The notes: generated by a model from the sequence alone, not told the origin. 64,000 bases of DNA from Actinoplanes sp. SE50/110 (GCF_900119315.1 NZ_LT827010.1:8426001-8490000), one strand, 5' to 3'. Shown: positions 35,980 to 45,098, counted from the stretch's first letter. A program made the numbers and translations.

Positions 35980-36612
35980 ATGAGCAGCGCATATCAGCCT
36001 TCGATGCTCGATCTGATGGGGTCGGCGGAGCCGTCGCTGGAGCCGCTGAGCGGGGCGGTCCGGCATCGTCTCAGCGCCGGGGCGTGGGTCGACGTGCTGC
36101 CCGGGTGGCTGCACGGGTCGGACGCGGTGTTCGAGACGCTGCTGGGCATCGACTGGCGGGCCGAGCGCCGCCGGATGTATGACGATGTCGTCGACGTCCC
36201 TCGGCTGCTGCGCTGGTTCGGCGCGGGTGAGCCGCTGCCGCATCCGGCGCTGGCCGCCGCCCGGGCGGCACTGAACGCCCACTATGCGACCGAGCTCGGG
36301 GAGGAGTTCGTGACCGCCGGGATGTGCCTCTACCGGGACGGGCGGGACAGTGTGGCCTGGCACGGGGACACCATCGGGCGGTCGGCGACCGAGGACACGA
36401 TGGTGGCGATCGTGTCGGTGGGTTCGCCGCGAAATCTGGTGCTGCGGCCGCGGGCCGGCGAGCGGGAGACGTTGCGGTTCCCGCTCGGGCACGGCGATCT
36501 GATCGTGATGGGCGGGTCCTGCCAGCGGACCTGGGAGCACGCGATTCCGAAGACGGCTCGGCCGGTGGGCCCCCGGATCAGTGTGCAGTTTCGGCCACGA
36601 GGGGTGGCGTGA
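35980..36612 (+). CDS. alkB: AlkB-like 2-oxoglutarate/Fe(II) dioxygenase
   Basis: 210-aa AlkB-family protein predicted to repair alkylated bases by oxidative demethylation. Iron ligands: His128 and Asp130 in AWHGDT, and His187 in TWEHAIPK. Arg199 in GPRISVQFR fits 2-oxoglutarate binding. MCLYRDGRDSVAWHGD is the usual substrate-lid context. Leaderless ATG with TAACAT 6 bases upstream and a possible LexA box. Convergent with a DUF4328 gene 5 bp away. Confidence 0.88.
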   Translation: MSSAYQPSMLDLMGSAEPSLEPLSGAVRHRLSAGAWVDVLPGWLHGSDAVFETLLGIDWRAERRRMYDDVVDVPRLLRWFGAGEPLPHPALAAARAALNAHYATELGEEFVTAGMCLYRDGRDSVAWHGDTIGRSATEDTMVAIVSVGSPRNLVLRPRAGERETLRFPLGHGDLIVMGGSCQRTWEHAIPKTARPVGPRISVQFRPRGVA

Positions 36613-36617
36613 TGGGG

Positions 36618-37541
36618 TCAGACAGTCCGGAACCTCTGCTCCTGGTCGGCGGTGACCCGGCGGATGAGGAGGATGGCCGTGATCGCGGCGGCGATGGTCG
36701 CGACGGTTTCCACGACATGGACCGTGTTGCCGCTGGAGGCCGTGCGTGAGCTGCGTTCCAGCAGGACGCTGACGGTCCAGCTGACGGCGTAGGCGGCGAA
36801 GAGACCGGGGCCGTGATCGCGGGACTCACGGTCGACCTCACGGATGATCATCATTGGGATGATCAGGTTGGCGATCGGGATGCACCAGGCGCCGATCGTC
36901 CAACCGGGGCCCCATGTGAGCTGGTGGCCGGTGTTCCAAAGGTTGGCCGAGGCGCGGTGCAGCCAGACCAGGAACGTGACGACGGTGTAGATCACCGTGG
37001 CGAAGATGCCGACATACAGGACGAGCCGCGGGGCGTCGCCGAGGGTGATCGAGACCGGGTCCGCGGTGTACAGGATGACGATGTAGAGAATCGTCAGGAT
37101 CAGGCCGACGGTGGCCATCACCGCCGGCACGCGCAGTGACTTGACCTGCGCCGGACCGCCGAAAGCCGCCGGGTATCGGTAGGGCGGCGGCGGATGGGCC
37201 GGCTGCGACGCCGCCGGATGGGCCGCTTGATACGCCGCCGGATACGCCGCCGACGGGTGGGCCTCCCCGGGCGCGGCCTGCGGGTGGGCCACCTGGGGCG
37301 GGACCGGCGGGTAGCCGCCCTGCGCTGATGCCGGCGGGTAGCCGCCCTGCGCTGATGCCGGCGGATAGCCGCCCAGAGGCGCGGCCGGCGGATAGGGCTC
37401 CTGGGGCGGGGCGGCGGCGGGCCAGGGGTCGACGGGCGGGATGAGGTTCGCGGTGAGCGGATCCGTGGGCGGTGGGGTGGGGCGGGGCGAGGCCGGGGTG
37501 GCCGGGTCCCGATCCTCCGGGCGGGGTGGCGGCTGCGTCAT
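36618..37541 (-). CDS. DUF4328 membrane protein with Pro/Tyr-rich N-terminus
   Basis: 307 aa. The first ~130 residues are a cytoplasmic Pro/Ala/Tyr/Gly-rich region with GGYPPASAQ repeats. The rest is a four-helix membrane domain of DUF4328 type (VWLHRASANLWN, then WGPGWTIGAWCIPIANLIIP). Such architectures are common in Actinobacteria and of unknown role; the proline-rich arm could bind partners. The repeat is a 27-bp DNA tandem duplication. Confidence 0.8.
   Translation of the reverse strand: MTQPPPRPEDRDPATPASPRPTPPPTDPLTANLIPPVDPWPAAAPPQEPYPPAAPLGGYPPASAQGGYPPASAQGGYPPVPPQVAHPQAAPGEAHPSAAYPAAYQAAHPAASQPAHPPPPYRYPAAFGGPAQVKSLRVPAVMATVGLILTILYIVILYTADPVSITLGDAPRLVLYVGIFATVIYTVVTFLVWLHRASANLWNTGHQLTWGPGWTIGAWCIPIANLIIPMMIIREVDRESRDHGPGLFAAYAVSWTVSVLLERSSRTASSGNTVHVVETVATIAAAITAILLIRRVTADQEQRFRTV
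37321..37374. repeat. 27-bp tandem repeat in the DUF4328 gene
   Basis: Two near-identical 27-bp units (37321-37347, 37348-37374) plus a partial third upstream, encoding GGYPPASAQ in the Pro/Tyr-rich arm. Confidence 0.8.
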
Positions 37542-37674
37542 CGGGCACCTCACGGATCGGCGGGCTTCCCTGCAGAGTAGCGATCGCCGGCAATCAGTTC
37601 GGGCTGATCACGGACGCCGGGGTGGCATCCGGTAACGGAGATGTTGCAACTGGTTGACGAACCCGATCATAAAG

Positions 37675-37691
37675 TTACACTCCTAGTGTAA
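37675..37691. promoter_or_regulatory. candidate TetR operator upstream of the transport/catabolic operon
   Basis: Perfect palindrome TTACACT-cct-AGTGTAA in an unusually AT-rich 60-bp stretch, 54 bp before the livG start. The size and symmetry fit a TetR-family dimer site. The likely ligand-responsive regulator is the TetR gene at the end of the same operon. Confidence 0.65.
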
Positions 37692-37744
37692 ATAGTTGAC
37701 CATCACTTTCCATTGTGGACCTTTGTGGTCCGGATGAGGTGGCC

Positions 37745-38659
37745 ATGTCGACGCATGCCGAGTTGGAGCTCGACCACATAACCGTGCGCTTCGGCGGGCT
37801 GACCGCTCTCGACGACGTCTCGCTGCGGGTGCCGGCGGGGCGGGTGGTCGGGGTGATCGGGCCGAACGGGGCGGGGAAGACCACACTCTTCAACGTCATC
37901 TGCGGGTTCGTCACGCCGACGGCCGGGGCCCTCGCGTTGGACGGGCGGGCCTGGCGGCCGCGGCCGCACCACCTCAACCGGCTGGGCATCGCCCGGACGC
38001 TGCAGGGGGTGGGCCAGTTCAGCGGCCTGACCGTGCTCGAAAACGTGCAGGTCGGAGCGCGCGGCCACCGCCCGGAGAGACCGGACCGCGGGCGCGCGGA
38101 GGGACCGGGCCGGCTCACGCAGGGCCCGGACCGCGGGCGCGCGGAGGGACCGGGCCGGCTCACGCAGGAGCCGGATCCCGGGCACACGGGGGGATCGGGC
38201 CGGCTGATGCGGGAGCCGGATCGCGGGCGCGGGGGCGAGGGGGGCCGGCTCGGCCGCGGGGGGCGCTTCGGCGGGTGGGAGCGGCGGTCCGTGCGGGAGG
38301 CGTTCGCGGCGCTGGAGCGGTGCGGGGTGGCCCCGTATGCGGATCAGCTTCCCGGGGCGCTGCCCTACGCGATCCGCAAGCGGATCGAGCTGGCCCGGGC
38401 ACTCGCCGCCCGACCGCGGATCCTGATGCTCGACGAACCGGCCGGCGGTCTGGACACCGATGAGATCCAGTGGCTGGCCGGGCTGATCCGGGACGTCGGG
38501 ACCACGGTGCTGCTGGTCGAGCATCACATGGACCTGGTCATGTCGGTCTGCGACGAGATCCTGGTGCTCGACTTCGGCAAGCCGATCGCGCTCGGCTCGC
38601 CGGCCGAGATCAGTGCGGACGAGCGGGTCACCGAGGCCTATCTGGGTGCCGCCGCGTGA
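37745..38659 (+). CDS. livG: HAAT-family ABC transporter ATPase (LivG type) with repeat insertion
   Basis: 304-aa ATPase of a branched-chain amino acid-type importer. Walker A GPNGAGKTT, Walker B ILMLDEPAGGLD, and the LivG-type signature LPYAIRKRIELARAL in place of LSGGQ. Between ENVQVGARGH and RSVREAFAAL is a ~60-residue Arg/Gly/Pro-rich insertion made of 15-residue repeats, absent from ordinary LivG. GAGGTGG precedes the ATG. First gene of a ten-gene operon with overlapping or near-adjacent members. Substrate uncertain: such transporters also import organic acids and aromatics. Confidence 0.88.
   Translation: MSTHAELELDHITVRFGGLTALDDVSLRVPAGRVVGVIGPNGAGKTTLFNVICGFVTPTAGALALDGRAWRPRPHHLNRLGIARTLQGVGQFSGLTVLENVQVGARGHRPERPDRGRAEGPGRLTQGPDRGRAEGPGRLTQEPDPGHTGGSGRLMREPDRGRGGEGGRLGRGGRFGGWERRSVREAFAALERCGVAPYADQLPGALPYAIRKRIELARALAARPRILMLDEPAGGLDTDEIQWLAGLIRDVGTTVLLVEHHMDLVMSVCDEILVLDFGKPIALGSPAEISADERVTEAYLGAAA
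38081..38240. repeat. 45-bp tandem repeat inside livG
   Basis: Units start at 38081, 38126, 38171 and 38216 (the last partial). The first two are almost identical and the others diverged. Each encodes 15 residues of the type PDRGRAEGPGRLTQx. Confidence 0.88.
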
Positions 38660-39411
38660 GCGCCGCCGGGACGCTGGACGAGCGGTATCAGAAGCAGCGG
38701 ACGCTGCTGCGGGTGGACGGGCTGACCGCGGGGTACGGCGCGGCGCCGGTGCTGCACGACGTGCGGCTGCGGGTGCGGGCCGGAGAGATCGTCGCCGTGC
38801 TCGGGGCGAACGGCGCGGGCAAGACGACGCTGCTGCGGACGTTGTCCGGCCTGGTCCGGGCGGACCGCGGGTCGGTCGTCTTCGACGGCGAGGACCTGGC
38901 CGGCGTGCGGGTGGAGCAGATGGTCCGGCGCGGCATCGCGCACGTGCCGGAGGGCCGTGGTGTGGTCACCGAGCTGACCGTCGAGGAGAACCTGCGGCTG
39001 GGCGGGTTGTGGCGGCGCGACCGCGCGGATGCGGCACGCGCCCTGGACGAGGTCTACGGCCTCTTCCCGGCGCTGGCCCAACGGCGTGCCAGCGCCGGGC
39101 ATCAACTGTCCGGCGGGGAGCGGCAGATGCTGGCGCTGGGCCGGGCGCTGATCGGCCGGCCCCGGCTGCTGCTGCTCGACGAGCCGTCGCTGGGCCTGGC
39201 GCCGAAGGTGACCGCGCAGATCATGGCGCTGCTGCGGGATCTGCGGGACCGGACCGGACTGGCGGTGCTGCTGGTCGAGCAGAACGTGCGCAGCGCCCTG
39301 TCGATCGCCGACGAGGGGATCGTGCTCTCGCTGGGCCGGGTGGCGACCCGAAACCGGGCCACCGAGCTGCGGGACGACGCCGACCTCCGACACGCCTACC
39401 TGGGGTTCTGA
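38656..39411 (+). CDS. livF: HAAT-family ABC transporter ATPase (LivF type)
   Basis: 251 aa. Walker A GANGAGKTT, signature LSGGERQMLALGRAL, Walker B LLLLDEPSLGLAP and switch VLLVEQNV, all standard for LivF. Overlaps livG by GTGA. Partner ATPase for the LivHM permeases downstream. Confidence 0.92.
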   Translation: MSAAGTLDERYQKQRTLLRVDGLTAGYGAAPVLHDVRLRVRAGEIVAVLGANGAGKTTLLRTLSGLVRADRGSVVFDGEDLAGVRVEQMVRRGIAHVPEGRGVVTELTVEENLRLGGLWRRDRADAARALDEVYGLFPALAQRRASAGHQLSGGERQMLALGRALIGRPRLLLLDEPSLGLAPKVTAQIMALLRDLRDRTGLAVLLVEQNVRSALSIADEGIVLSLGRVATRNRATELRDDADLRHAYLGF

Positions 39412-39412
39412 C

Positions 39413-40291
39413 GTGGACAGATTCATCTACCTGACATTCGACGGGCTGAGCCGGGGCGCGGTCTACGCCGCGTTCGCGCTGGCCCTGGTGCTGATCTGGC
39501 GGGCCGCCCGGATCGTCAACTTCGCGCAGGGCGCGATGGCCGTCGCCGCGGTCTACGTGGCGTATTCGGTGACGGACGCGACCGGCTCCTACTGGCTGGG
39601 TTTCGCCGCCGCGCTGCTTTTCGGCCTGCTGCTGGGTGTCGCGGTGGAGAAGGCGGTGATGCGTTTCGTCGACCATGCGTCGCCGCTCAACGGGGTGGTG
39701 GTCGCGCTCGGCCTGGTCCTGATCGTGCAGGGCGCGCTCGGCATGCTCTACGGCAACGAGTTCCGCCCGGTGCCGACGCCGTTTCGCCGGGACGCGTTCG
39801 AGGTCGGCGGGGTGGCCCTGCTCAGCCGCTACGACGTGTTCGTCTTCGTGGCGGTCGGCGCCGTGGTGGCCGGGCTGACGATCCTGTTCACCCGCACCCC
39901 GGTCGGTCTACGGATGCGGGCCGCCGCGTTCGCCCCGGACGTCTCCCGGCTGCTCGGCGTCCCGGTCGGCGGCATGTTGACGCTGGGCTGGGCGCTGGCC
40001 GCGGCGGCCGGGTCGCTGGCCGGGATGCTGGTCGTCCCGACCGAGCTGGGGCTGCACCCGACCGCGATGGACGTCGTCTTCGTCTCGGCGTTCACCGCGG
40101 CCGTGGTCGGCGGTCTGGACAGCCCGATCGGCGCGGTCACCGGCGGCCTGATCGTGGGCCTGCTGCTGTCCTACGTCAGCGGATATCTGGGCGCGACGGT
40201 CGCCCCGATGGCGGTGTTGCTGCTGCTCGTGGTCGTTCTGCTGGGCCGTCCCGGCGGCCTGTTCTCGAGTGCGAAGGCGAGGCTGGCATGA
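39413..40291 (+). CDS. livH: HAAT-family ABC transporter permease (LivH type)
   Basis: 292-aa permease with about eight transmembrane segments. Conserved LivH features: GLSRGAVYAAFALALVLIWR, IVNFAQGAMAV, and the ATPase-coupling region RMRAAAFAPDVSRLLGV. GTG start one base after the livF stop; its own end overlaps livM (ATGA). Confidence 0.92.
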   Translation: MDRFIYLTFDGLSRGAVYAAFALALVLIWRAARIVNFAQGAMAVAAVYVAYSVTDATGSYWLGFAAALLFGLLLGVAVEKAVMRFVDHASPLNGVVVALGLVLIVQGALGMLYGNEFRPVPTPFRRDAFEVGGVALLSRYDVFVFVAVGAVVAGLTILFTRTPVGLRMRAAAFAPDVSRLLGVPVGGMLTLGWALAAAAGSLAGMLVVPTELGLHPTAMDVVFVSAFTAAVVGGLDSPIGAVTGGLIVGLLLSYVSGYLGATVAPMAVLLLLVVVLLGRPGGLFSSAKARLA

Positions 40292-41298
40292 CCGACGTGC
40301 GGGAGAAGCCGGCTACCGCCACCGCCCCCATCCGGGTCACCCGGCGCATACCCCCGCTGGGGTACGCCGTGACCGGCGCCCTGATCATCCTGGCGCTCAC
40401 CTACGTCCTGCCGCCGTTCCGCAACTACCAGCTGGCCACCGTCGGCGCGTACTTCACGGTGACCGCCGGCCTGACCGTCCTCACCGGACTCAACGGTCAG
40501 CTGTCGCTGGGACACGGCGCCCTGATGGCCACCGGCGCCTACACGTTCGCGCTCACCCAGAACAGGTGGCTGCACCTGCCCCTGAGTTTCCTGGCCGCGG
40601 TCCTGGTCACCACCCTGGCCGGCACGGTGATCGGGCTGGCCGCCGCCCGCCTGCGCGGCCCGTACCTGGCCGGCCTCACCCTGGCGGTCGCCGTCGTGGT
40701 CCCGTCGGTGACCAGCACCTTCGACACGACGTTCAACAGCGATCAGGGCCTGCCGGTGGCACTCGACCCGCCGCCGGAGGTGATCCCGATGGAGCAGTGG
40801 CAGGCCTGGCTCTGCTGGGCCGGCGCGCTGTTGACCGCTGCCCTGCTGGCGACGTTGGTGCGCGGCCGGTTCGGGCGGGATCTGCGGGCGGTGCGGGACG
40901 ACGAGACCGCGGCGCGGCTCGCCGGGGTGCACATCGCCCGTACCCAGGTGATCGCCTTTGTGGTGAGCGCCGCCTGCGCCGGTCTGTCCGGCGCCCTGTT
41001 CGCCTACCTCGCGCAGAGCGTCTCCCCCGGCGCGTTCCCGCTGACCCTGTCGCTGTTCCTGGTGATGGCCATCGTGATCGGCGGGCTGGGGCGGCTGATC
41101 GGGGCGCTGCTCGGCGCGGTGCTGCTGGTCCTGCTGCCGGCGCTGGCGCAGAGCGCCGCCGAGAGCTCGGGCTCGCAGCATCTGGAGGGCAACCTGGCCC
41201 TGGTGATCTTCGGCGTGGTGCTCGTCGTCGTCATGCTCGCCGCCCCGGGCGGCCTCGCATCCCTGCGATTTTCCACGATATTCAGGAGGAAACGATGA
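40288..41298 (+). CDS. livM: HAAT-family ABC transporter permease (LivM type)
   Basis: 336-aa permease with about nine or ten hydrophobic segments. Family signatures: LNGQLSLGHGALMATGAY near residue 75 and the coupling loop LRAVRDDETAARLAGVH. Overlaps livH and the binding-protein gene, each by ATGA. It completes the membrane part of the importer. Confidence 0.92.
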   Translation: MTDVREKPATATAPIRVTRRIPPLGYAVTGALIILALTYVLPPFRNYQLATVGAYFTVTAGLTVLTGLNGQLSLGHGALMATGAYTFALTQNRWLHLPLSFLAAVLVTTLAGTVIGLAAARLRGPYLAGLTLAVAVVVPSVTSTFDTTFNSDQGLPVALDPPPEVIPMEQWQAWLCWAGALLTAALLATLVRGRFGRDLRAVRDDETAARLAGVHIARTQVIAFVVSAACAGLSGALFAYLAQSVSPGAFPLTLSLFLVMAIVIGGLGRLIGALLGAVLLVLLPALAQSAAESSGSQHLEGNLALVIFGVVLVVVMLAAPGGLASLRFSTIFRRKR

Positions 41299-42557
41299 AA
41301 CGCACCACGGCGGTGTTCCTCGCCGTCCTCTTGTTCGCCACGGCCTGTGACGGGTCGTCCACCAGGTCGGGCAGCGGCGGCGGCACCGTGCCCGGGGTGA
41401 CCGACTCGGAGGTGGTGATCGGCACGCACATGCCGCTGACCGGCCCCGCGGCAGCCGGCTACTCCAAGATCGCGCCCGCCTCCAAGGCCTACTTCGACTT
41501 CGTGAACGCGGCCGGCGGGGTCAACGGCCGGAAGATCACCTACAAGGTCAAGGACGACGGCTACAACCCGGCGACCACCCAGCAGGTGGTGCGGGAACTG
41601 GTGTTGCAGGACAAGGTCTTCGCGATCATGGGCGGCCTGGGCACCCCGACGCATTCCGGCGTGCTGGACTTCCTGAAGACCAACCGGGTGCCGGACCTCT
41701 TCGTGGCCAGCGGCAGCCGCAGCTGGAACCAGCCGGACAAGTATCCGGGCACGTTCGGCTTCAACCCGGACTACACCGTCGAAGGCAAGATCCTCGGCAC
41801 CTACGTCAAGCAGAACCTGGCCGGCAAGAAGGTCTGCTTCCTGGGTCAGGACGACGACTTCGGCCGGGACAGCCTGGCCGGCGTCGAGAAGGTCCTGGGC
41901 GCGGTGGCCGCCAAGCAGACGTACGTGACCAGCAACCCGAACGTCGGCCCGCAGATGGGCGCGCTCAAGCAGGCCGGCTGCGAGGTGGTCGTGCTGGCCA
42001 CCATCCCGGGCTTCACCGCACTGGCGGTCGGCACCGCCGCGAAGATCGGCTTCAAGCCGCAGTTCGTGGTCAGCAACGTGGGCGCCGACCCGGGCACCGT
42101 CGGCAAGGCGCTGGGCCCCGCCGCGCCGCTGCTGGAGGGCGTGGTCTCGGCCAACTACCTGCCGATCAACACCGATGACGCCAGCCCGTGGATCCAGCTC
42201 TTCAAGAAGGTCAACGCGCAGTACAACGGCAACGCGGAATTCGACAACAACGTCGTGTACGGGATGGCCGCGGCCTACCTCTTCGTGCAGTCGCTGCTGG
42301 CCGCCGGCAAGAATCTGACCCGCGACGGGATCCTCGCCGCGGTCACGAAGAACGGTTTCCAGGGTCCGGGCCTGGTCCCGCTGCGCTTCGCCGACAAGGA
42401 TCACTCGGGATACGGCGGAGAGCAGCTCACCCGGATCGAAGGCGGCAAGGCGGTGTTCCTCGGGCAGGCCTACACCACGGATGACGCGGACGGCGCGGTG
42501 CAGCCGGTGGCCCCTCTCACCGTGACACCGCCACCGAACGGGATCCCGGCGGCGTAA
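41295..42557 (+). CDS. livK: ABC transporter substrate-binding lipoprotein (LivK/amide type)
   Basis: 420 aa. A signal peptide with a lipobox-like LLFATAC places the mature protein on the outside of the membrane. The body is a type I periplasmic-binding fold (VVIGTHMPLTGPAAAGY near the start). This branch includes binding proteins for amino acids, amides and carboxylates, so the ligand is open. AGGAGGA precedes the ATG. Followed after 41 bp by the enzyme genes of the operon. Confidence 0.9.
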   Translation: MKRTTAVFLAVLLFATACDGSSTRSGSGGGTVPGVTDSEVVIGTHMPLTGPAAAGYSKIAPASKAYFDFVNAAGGVNGRKITYKVKDDGYNPATTQQVVRELVLQDKVFAIMGGLGTPTHSGVLDFLKTNRVPDLFVASGSRSWNQPDKYPGTFGFNPDYTVEGKILGTYVKQNLAGKKVCFLGQDDDFGRDSLAGVEKVLGAVAAKQTYVTSNPNVGPQMGALKQAGCEVVVLATIPGFTALAVGTAAKIGFKPQFVVSNVGADPGTVGKALGPAAPLLEGVVSANYLPINTDDASPWIQLFKKVNAQYNGNAEFDNNVVYGMAAAYLFVQSLLAAGKNLTRDGILAAVTKNGFQGPGLVPLRFADKDHSGYGGEQLTRIEGGKAVFLGQAYTTDDADGAVQPVAPLTVTPPPNGIPAA

Positions 42558-42598
42558 TATCCGCACACTGAGTGCAGAAAATCTGAGGAGGTAGTGCG

Positions 42599-43348
42599 AT
42601 GGCGGACCAAGTGGCGATCGTGACCGGGGCAAGCCGGGGAATCGGGTTCGCCATCGCGCAACGATTCGTGGCGCAGGGCGCGAAGGTCGTGATCACCGGA
42701 CGTGACGACGACGCCCTGCAGGCCGCGGTCAAGGAGCTGGGCGGCCCGGCGGTGGCGCTCGGGATCAGCGGCAAGGGCGACGACGCGGACCACCGGACCG
42801 CGGTGGTCGACGCGGTCACCGCGACGTTCGGGCCGGTCACCACGCTGGTCAACAACATCGGGATCAACCCTGCGTACGGGCCGCTCGCCGCCCTGGATCT
42901 CAACGCCGCCCGCAAGATGGCCGAGGTCAACCTGATCGGCACGCTGGGCTGGGTGCAGGAGGCGTTGCGCGGCGGCCTCGGGCAGAGCGAGGGCGGGTCG
43001 ATCGTCAACATCTCGTCGGTCTCCGGGGTGCGCCCGGCGCCCGGCATCGCCTTCTACGGCACCACCAAGGCCGCGCTGATCCACCTCACCGAGGAGCTGG
43101 CCGTCGAGCTGGCACCGAGGATCCGGGTGAACGCGGTGGCGCCGGCGGTGGTCAAGACCCGGTTCGCCGCGGCCCTGTTCGAGGGGCGCGAGGAGCAGGT
43201 CACCGCGACGTACCCGCTGAAGCGGCTGGGTGCGCCCGAGGACGTGGCCGGCACGGTGGCGTTCCTCTGCTCGAACGACGCGTCCTGGATCACCGGGCAG
43301 ACCATCGTGCTGGACGGCGGCGTCACCCTGACCGGGGTGGTCGAGTGA
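42599..43348 (+). CDS. short-chain dehydrogenase/reductase (FabG-like)
   Basis: 249-aa classical SDR: TGASRGIG, NNIGIN, catalytic Ser in NISSVSG and YGTTK. The C-terminal WITGQTIVLDGG is typical of FabG-like 3-oxoacyl or hydroxyacyl dehydrogenases. GAGGAGG lies just before the ATG. In this operon it could oxidise a 3-hydroxyacyl-CoA or reduce a 4-oxoacyl-CoA. It overlaps the next SDR gene by 4 bp. Confidence 0.9.
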   Translation: MADQVAIVTGASRGIGFAIAQRFVAQGAKVVITGRDDDALQAAVKELGGPAVALGISGKGDDADHRTAVVDAVTATFGPVTTLVNNIGINPAYGPLAALDLNAARKMAEVNLIGTLGWVQEALRGGLGQSEGGSIVNISSVSGVRPAPGIAFYGTTKAALIHLTEELAVELAPRIRVNAVAPAVVKTRFAAALFEGREEQVTATYPLKRLGAPEDVAGTVAFLCSNDASWITGQTIVLDGGVTLTGVVE

Positions 43349-44118
43349 AGCGCGTCGTGATCACCGGCGCCGGTGGCGGGATCGGCGCCGCGCTGGCCCG
43401 CCGGTTCGCCGCCGACGGCGACCGGGTCGTCGTCAGCGACATCAACCCGGACGCGGCGTCCGCGGTGGCCCGGGAGATCGGCGCCGTCGCGGTCGCGGCC
43501 GACGCGGCGATCGAAGCGGACGTACGCGGTCTGATCGACCGTGCCTACGACGAGCTGGGCGGCATCGACCTGTTCTGCTCGAACGCCGGCGTCCTCACGG
43601 CCGGGGACGAGAACACTCCGGACGAGCTGTGGGAACGGGACTTCGCGGTGAACGTGAAGTCGCACGTTCACGTGACCCGCGCGCTGCTGCCCCGGTGGCT
43701 GGACACGGACGAGCCGAAACGGCTGCTGATCACGGTGAGCGCGGCCGGCCTGCTGACCCTGTTGGGCAGCGCGTCCTACTCCGTGACCAAGCACGCGGCG
43801 CTGGCCTATGCCGAGTGGCTGCGCGCCACGTACGCCCATCGGGGTCTGATCGTCCAGGCGCTCTGCCCGCAGGGGGTCCGCACCGACATGCTGACCGGCG
43901 GGAACGCCCGGGGCAGTGGCAGCGCGGCGCTGCTCGCCGAGGGCGCGCTGGAGCCGTCCGCGGTGGCCGGCGTGGTCGCCGAGGGCCTCACCGACAATCG
44001 GTTCCTGATCCTGCCGCATCCGGAGGTCGCCGACTACTACCGCTTGCGCGCGACCGATCCGGACCGTTGGCTGGGCGGCATGAACAGGATGCAGCGCGGC
44101 TTCGAGGCGGGTGCCTGA
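43345..44118 (+). CDS. short-chain dehydrogenase/reductase
   Basis: 257-aa SDR: TGAGGGIG, SNAGV, catalytic Ser in TVSAAG and YSVTKHA. It lacks the terminal DGG motif of the neighbouring SDR and ends in a DPDRWLGGMNRMQ stretch seen in SDRs of acyl-CoA clusters. GTG start in a GTGA overlap; end overlaps the kinase gene (TGATG). Substrate probably an acyl-CoA intermediate of the same pathway. Confidence 0.88.
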   Translation: MKRVVITGAGGGIGAALARRFAADGDRVVVSDINPDAASAVAREIGAVAVAADAAIEADVRGLIDRAYDELGGIDLFCSNAGVLTAGDENTPDELWERDFAVNVKSHVHVTRALLPRWLDTDEPKRLLITVSAAGLLTLLGSASYSVTKHAALAYAEWLRATYAHRGLIVQALCPQGVRTDMLTGGNARGSGSAALLAEGALEPSAVAGVVAEGLTDNRFLILPHPEVADYYRLRATDPDRWLGGMNRMQRGFEAGA

Positions 44119-45098
44119 TGAAGGGCCTGGATCTGGCGAAGCTCCAGAGCTATCTGGACAGTCCGCCGCTGACCGGGACGATGTTCGCGGGCGGCCGGTC
44201 GAATCTGACGTACGCGGTGACCGACGGAACGCACCGGTGGGTGCTGCGCCGCCCGCCGCTCGGGCACGTGCTGCCGACCGCGCACGACATGGCTCGCGAG
44301 CACCGGGTGCTGGCCGCGCTCTCGCAGGCGGGCTTCCCGGTGCCGGCGCCGGTGCTGCTCTGCACCGATCCTGAGGTGATCGGGGCGCCGTTCTACCTGA
44401 TGCAGCAGGTCGACGGCACGATCTACCGGGACGCCGCGCAGTTCACCGGGGTGGATCTGCGGCAGCTGACCCTCACCCTGGTCGACACGCTCGCCGACCT
44501 GCACGCGCTGGACCCGGAGAAGATCGGGCTGGGTGACTTCGGCCGGCCGGAGGGCTTCAACGCGCGGCAGGTGCGGCGCTGGAAGCAGCAGCTGGACGCG
44601 TCCCGCAGCCGGGAGCTGTCCGGCATCGACGAGCTGCACGCCCGGCTGGCGGCGGACATCCCGGCCGGCGGCCCGGGCGCCGTGGTGCACGGCGACTACC
44701 GCCTCGACAACGTGCTGATCGGCGACGACCTGCGGGTCAACGCGGTGCTCGACTGGGAGATGTCGACGCTCGGCGACCCGCTCAGCGACCTCGCCCTGAT
44801 GCTGGTCTACGCCGGCCGGCCGCTGCTGGTCAAGGACGGGAAGCCGTACGCGCCGATCGACCTGCCCGGGCACCCGTCGCTGGCGGAGATGTCGGCGCGG
44901 TACGCCGAGCGCAGCGGCCGCGACGTCGGCGACCTGCACTGGTACGTCGGGTTCGCGGCGTTCAAGCTCGCCGTCATCCTGGAGGGCGTGCACTACCGAT
45001 TCACCAAGGGCCAGACCGTCGGCGCCGGTTTCGACACCGTCGGCGCGATGGTGCCCACGCTGATCGAGCAGGGTCACCGAGCGCTGGAGGGGAACTGA
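44118..45098 (+). CDS. APH-type kinase of the ACAD10/11-LvaA group
   Basis: 326-aa aminoglycoside-phosphotransferase fold. An N-terminal ATP-binding lobe (GGRSNLTYAV, WVLRRPP) precedes the catalytic VVHGDYRLDNVLIG (Asp and Asn) and metal-binding AVLDWEMSTLGDP. This version of the motif is that of the kinase domain of mammalian ACAD10/ACAD11 and bacterial LvaA, which phosphorylate the 4-hydroxyl of 4-hydroxyacyl-CoAs, and not that of resistance enzymes. It overlaps the dehydrogenase gene by one base, the order found fused in ACAD10/11. No LvaB-like small subunit is present. Confidence 0.85.
   Translation: MKGLDLAKLQSYLDSPPLTGTMFAGGRSNLTYAVTDGTHRWVLRRPPLGHVLPTAHDMAREHRVLAALSQAGFPVPAPVLLCTDPEVIGAPFYLMQQVDGTIYRDAAQFTGVDLRQLTLTLVDTLADLHALDPEKIGLGDFGRPEGFNARQVRRWKQQLDASRSRELSGIDELHARLAADIPAGGPGAVVHGDYRLDNVLIGDDLRVNAVLDWEMSTLGDPLSDLALMLVYAGRPLLVKDGKPYAPIDLPGHPSLAEMSARYAERSGRDVGDLHWYVGFAAFKLAVILEGVHYRFTKGQTVGAGFDTVGAMVPTLIEQGHRALEGN

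Noticed and set aside
42558..42598. CACTGAGTG in the gap between the binding-protein gene and the first SDR, considered as a second TetR operator
   Set aside because: The half-sites are only 4 bp with one-base spacing and do not align with the palindrome upstream of livG.
44118..45098. Kinase read as an aminoglycoside resistance gene
   Set aside because: The catalytic motifs and the overlap with an ACAD10/11-type dehydrogenase point to acyl-CoA metabolism; no other resistance context is present.
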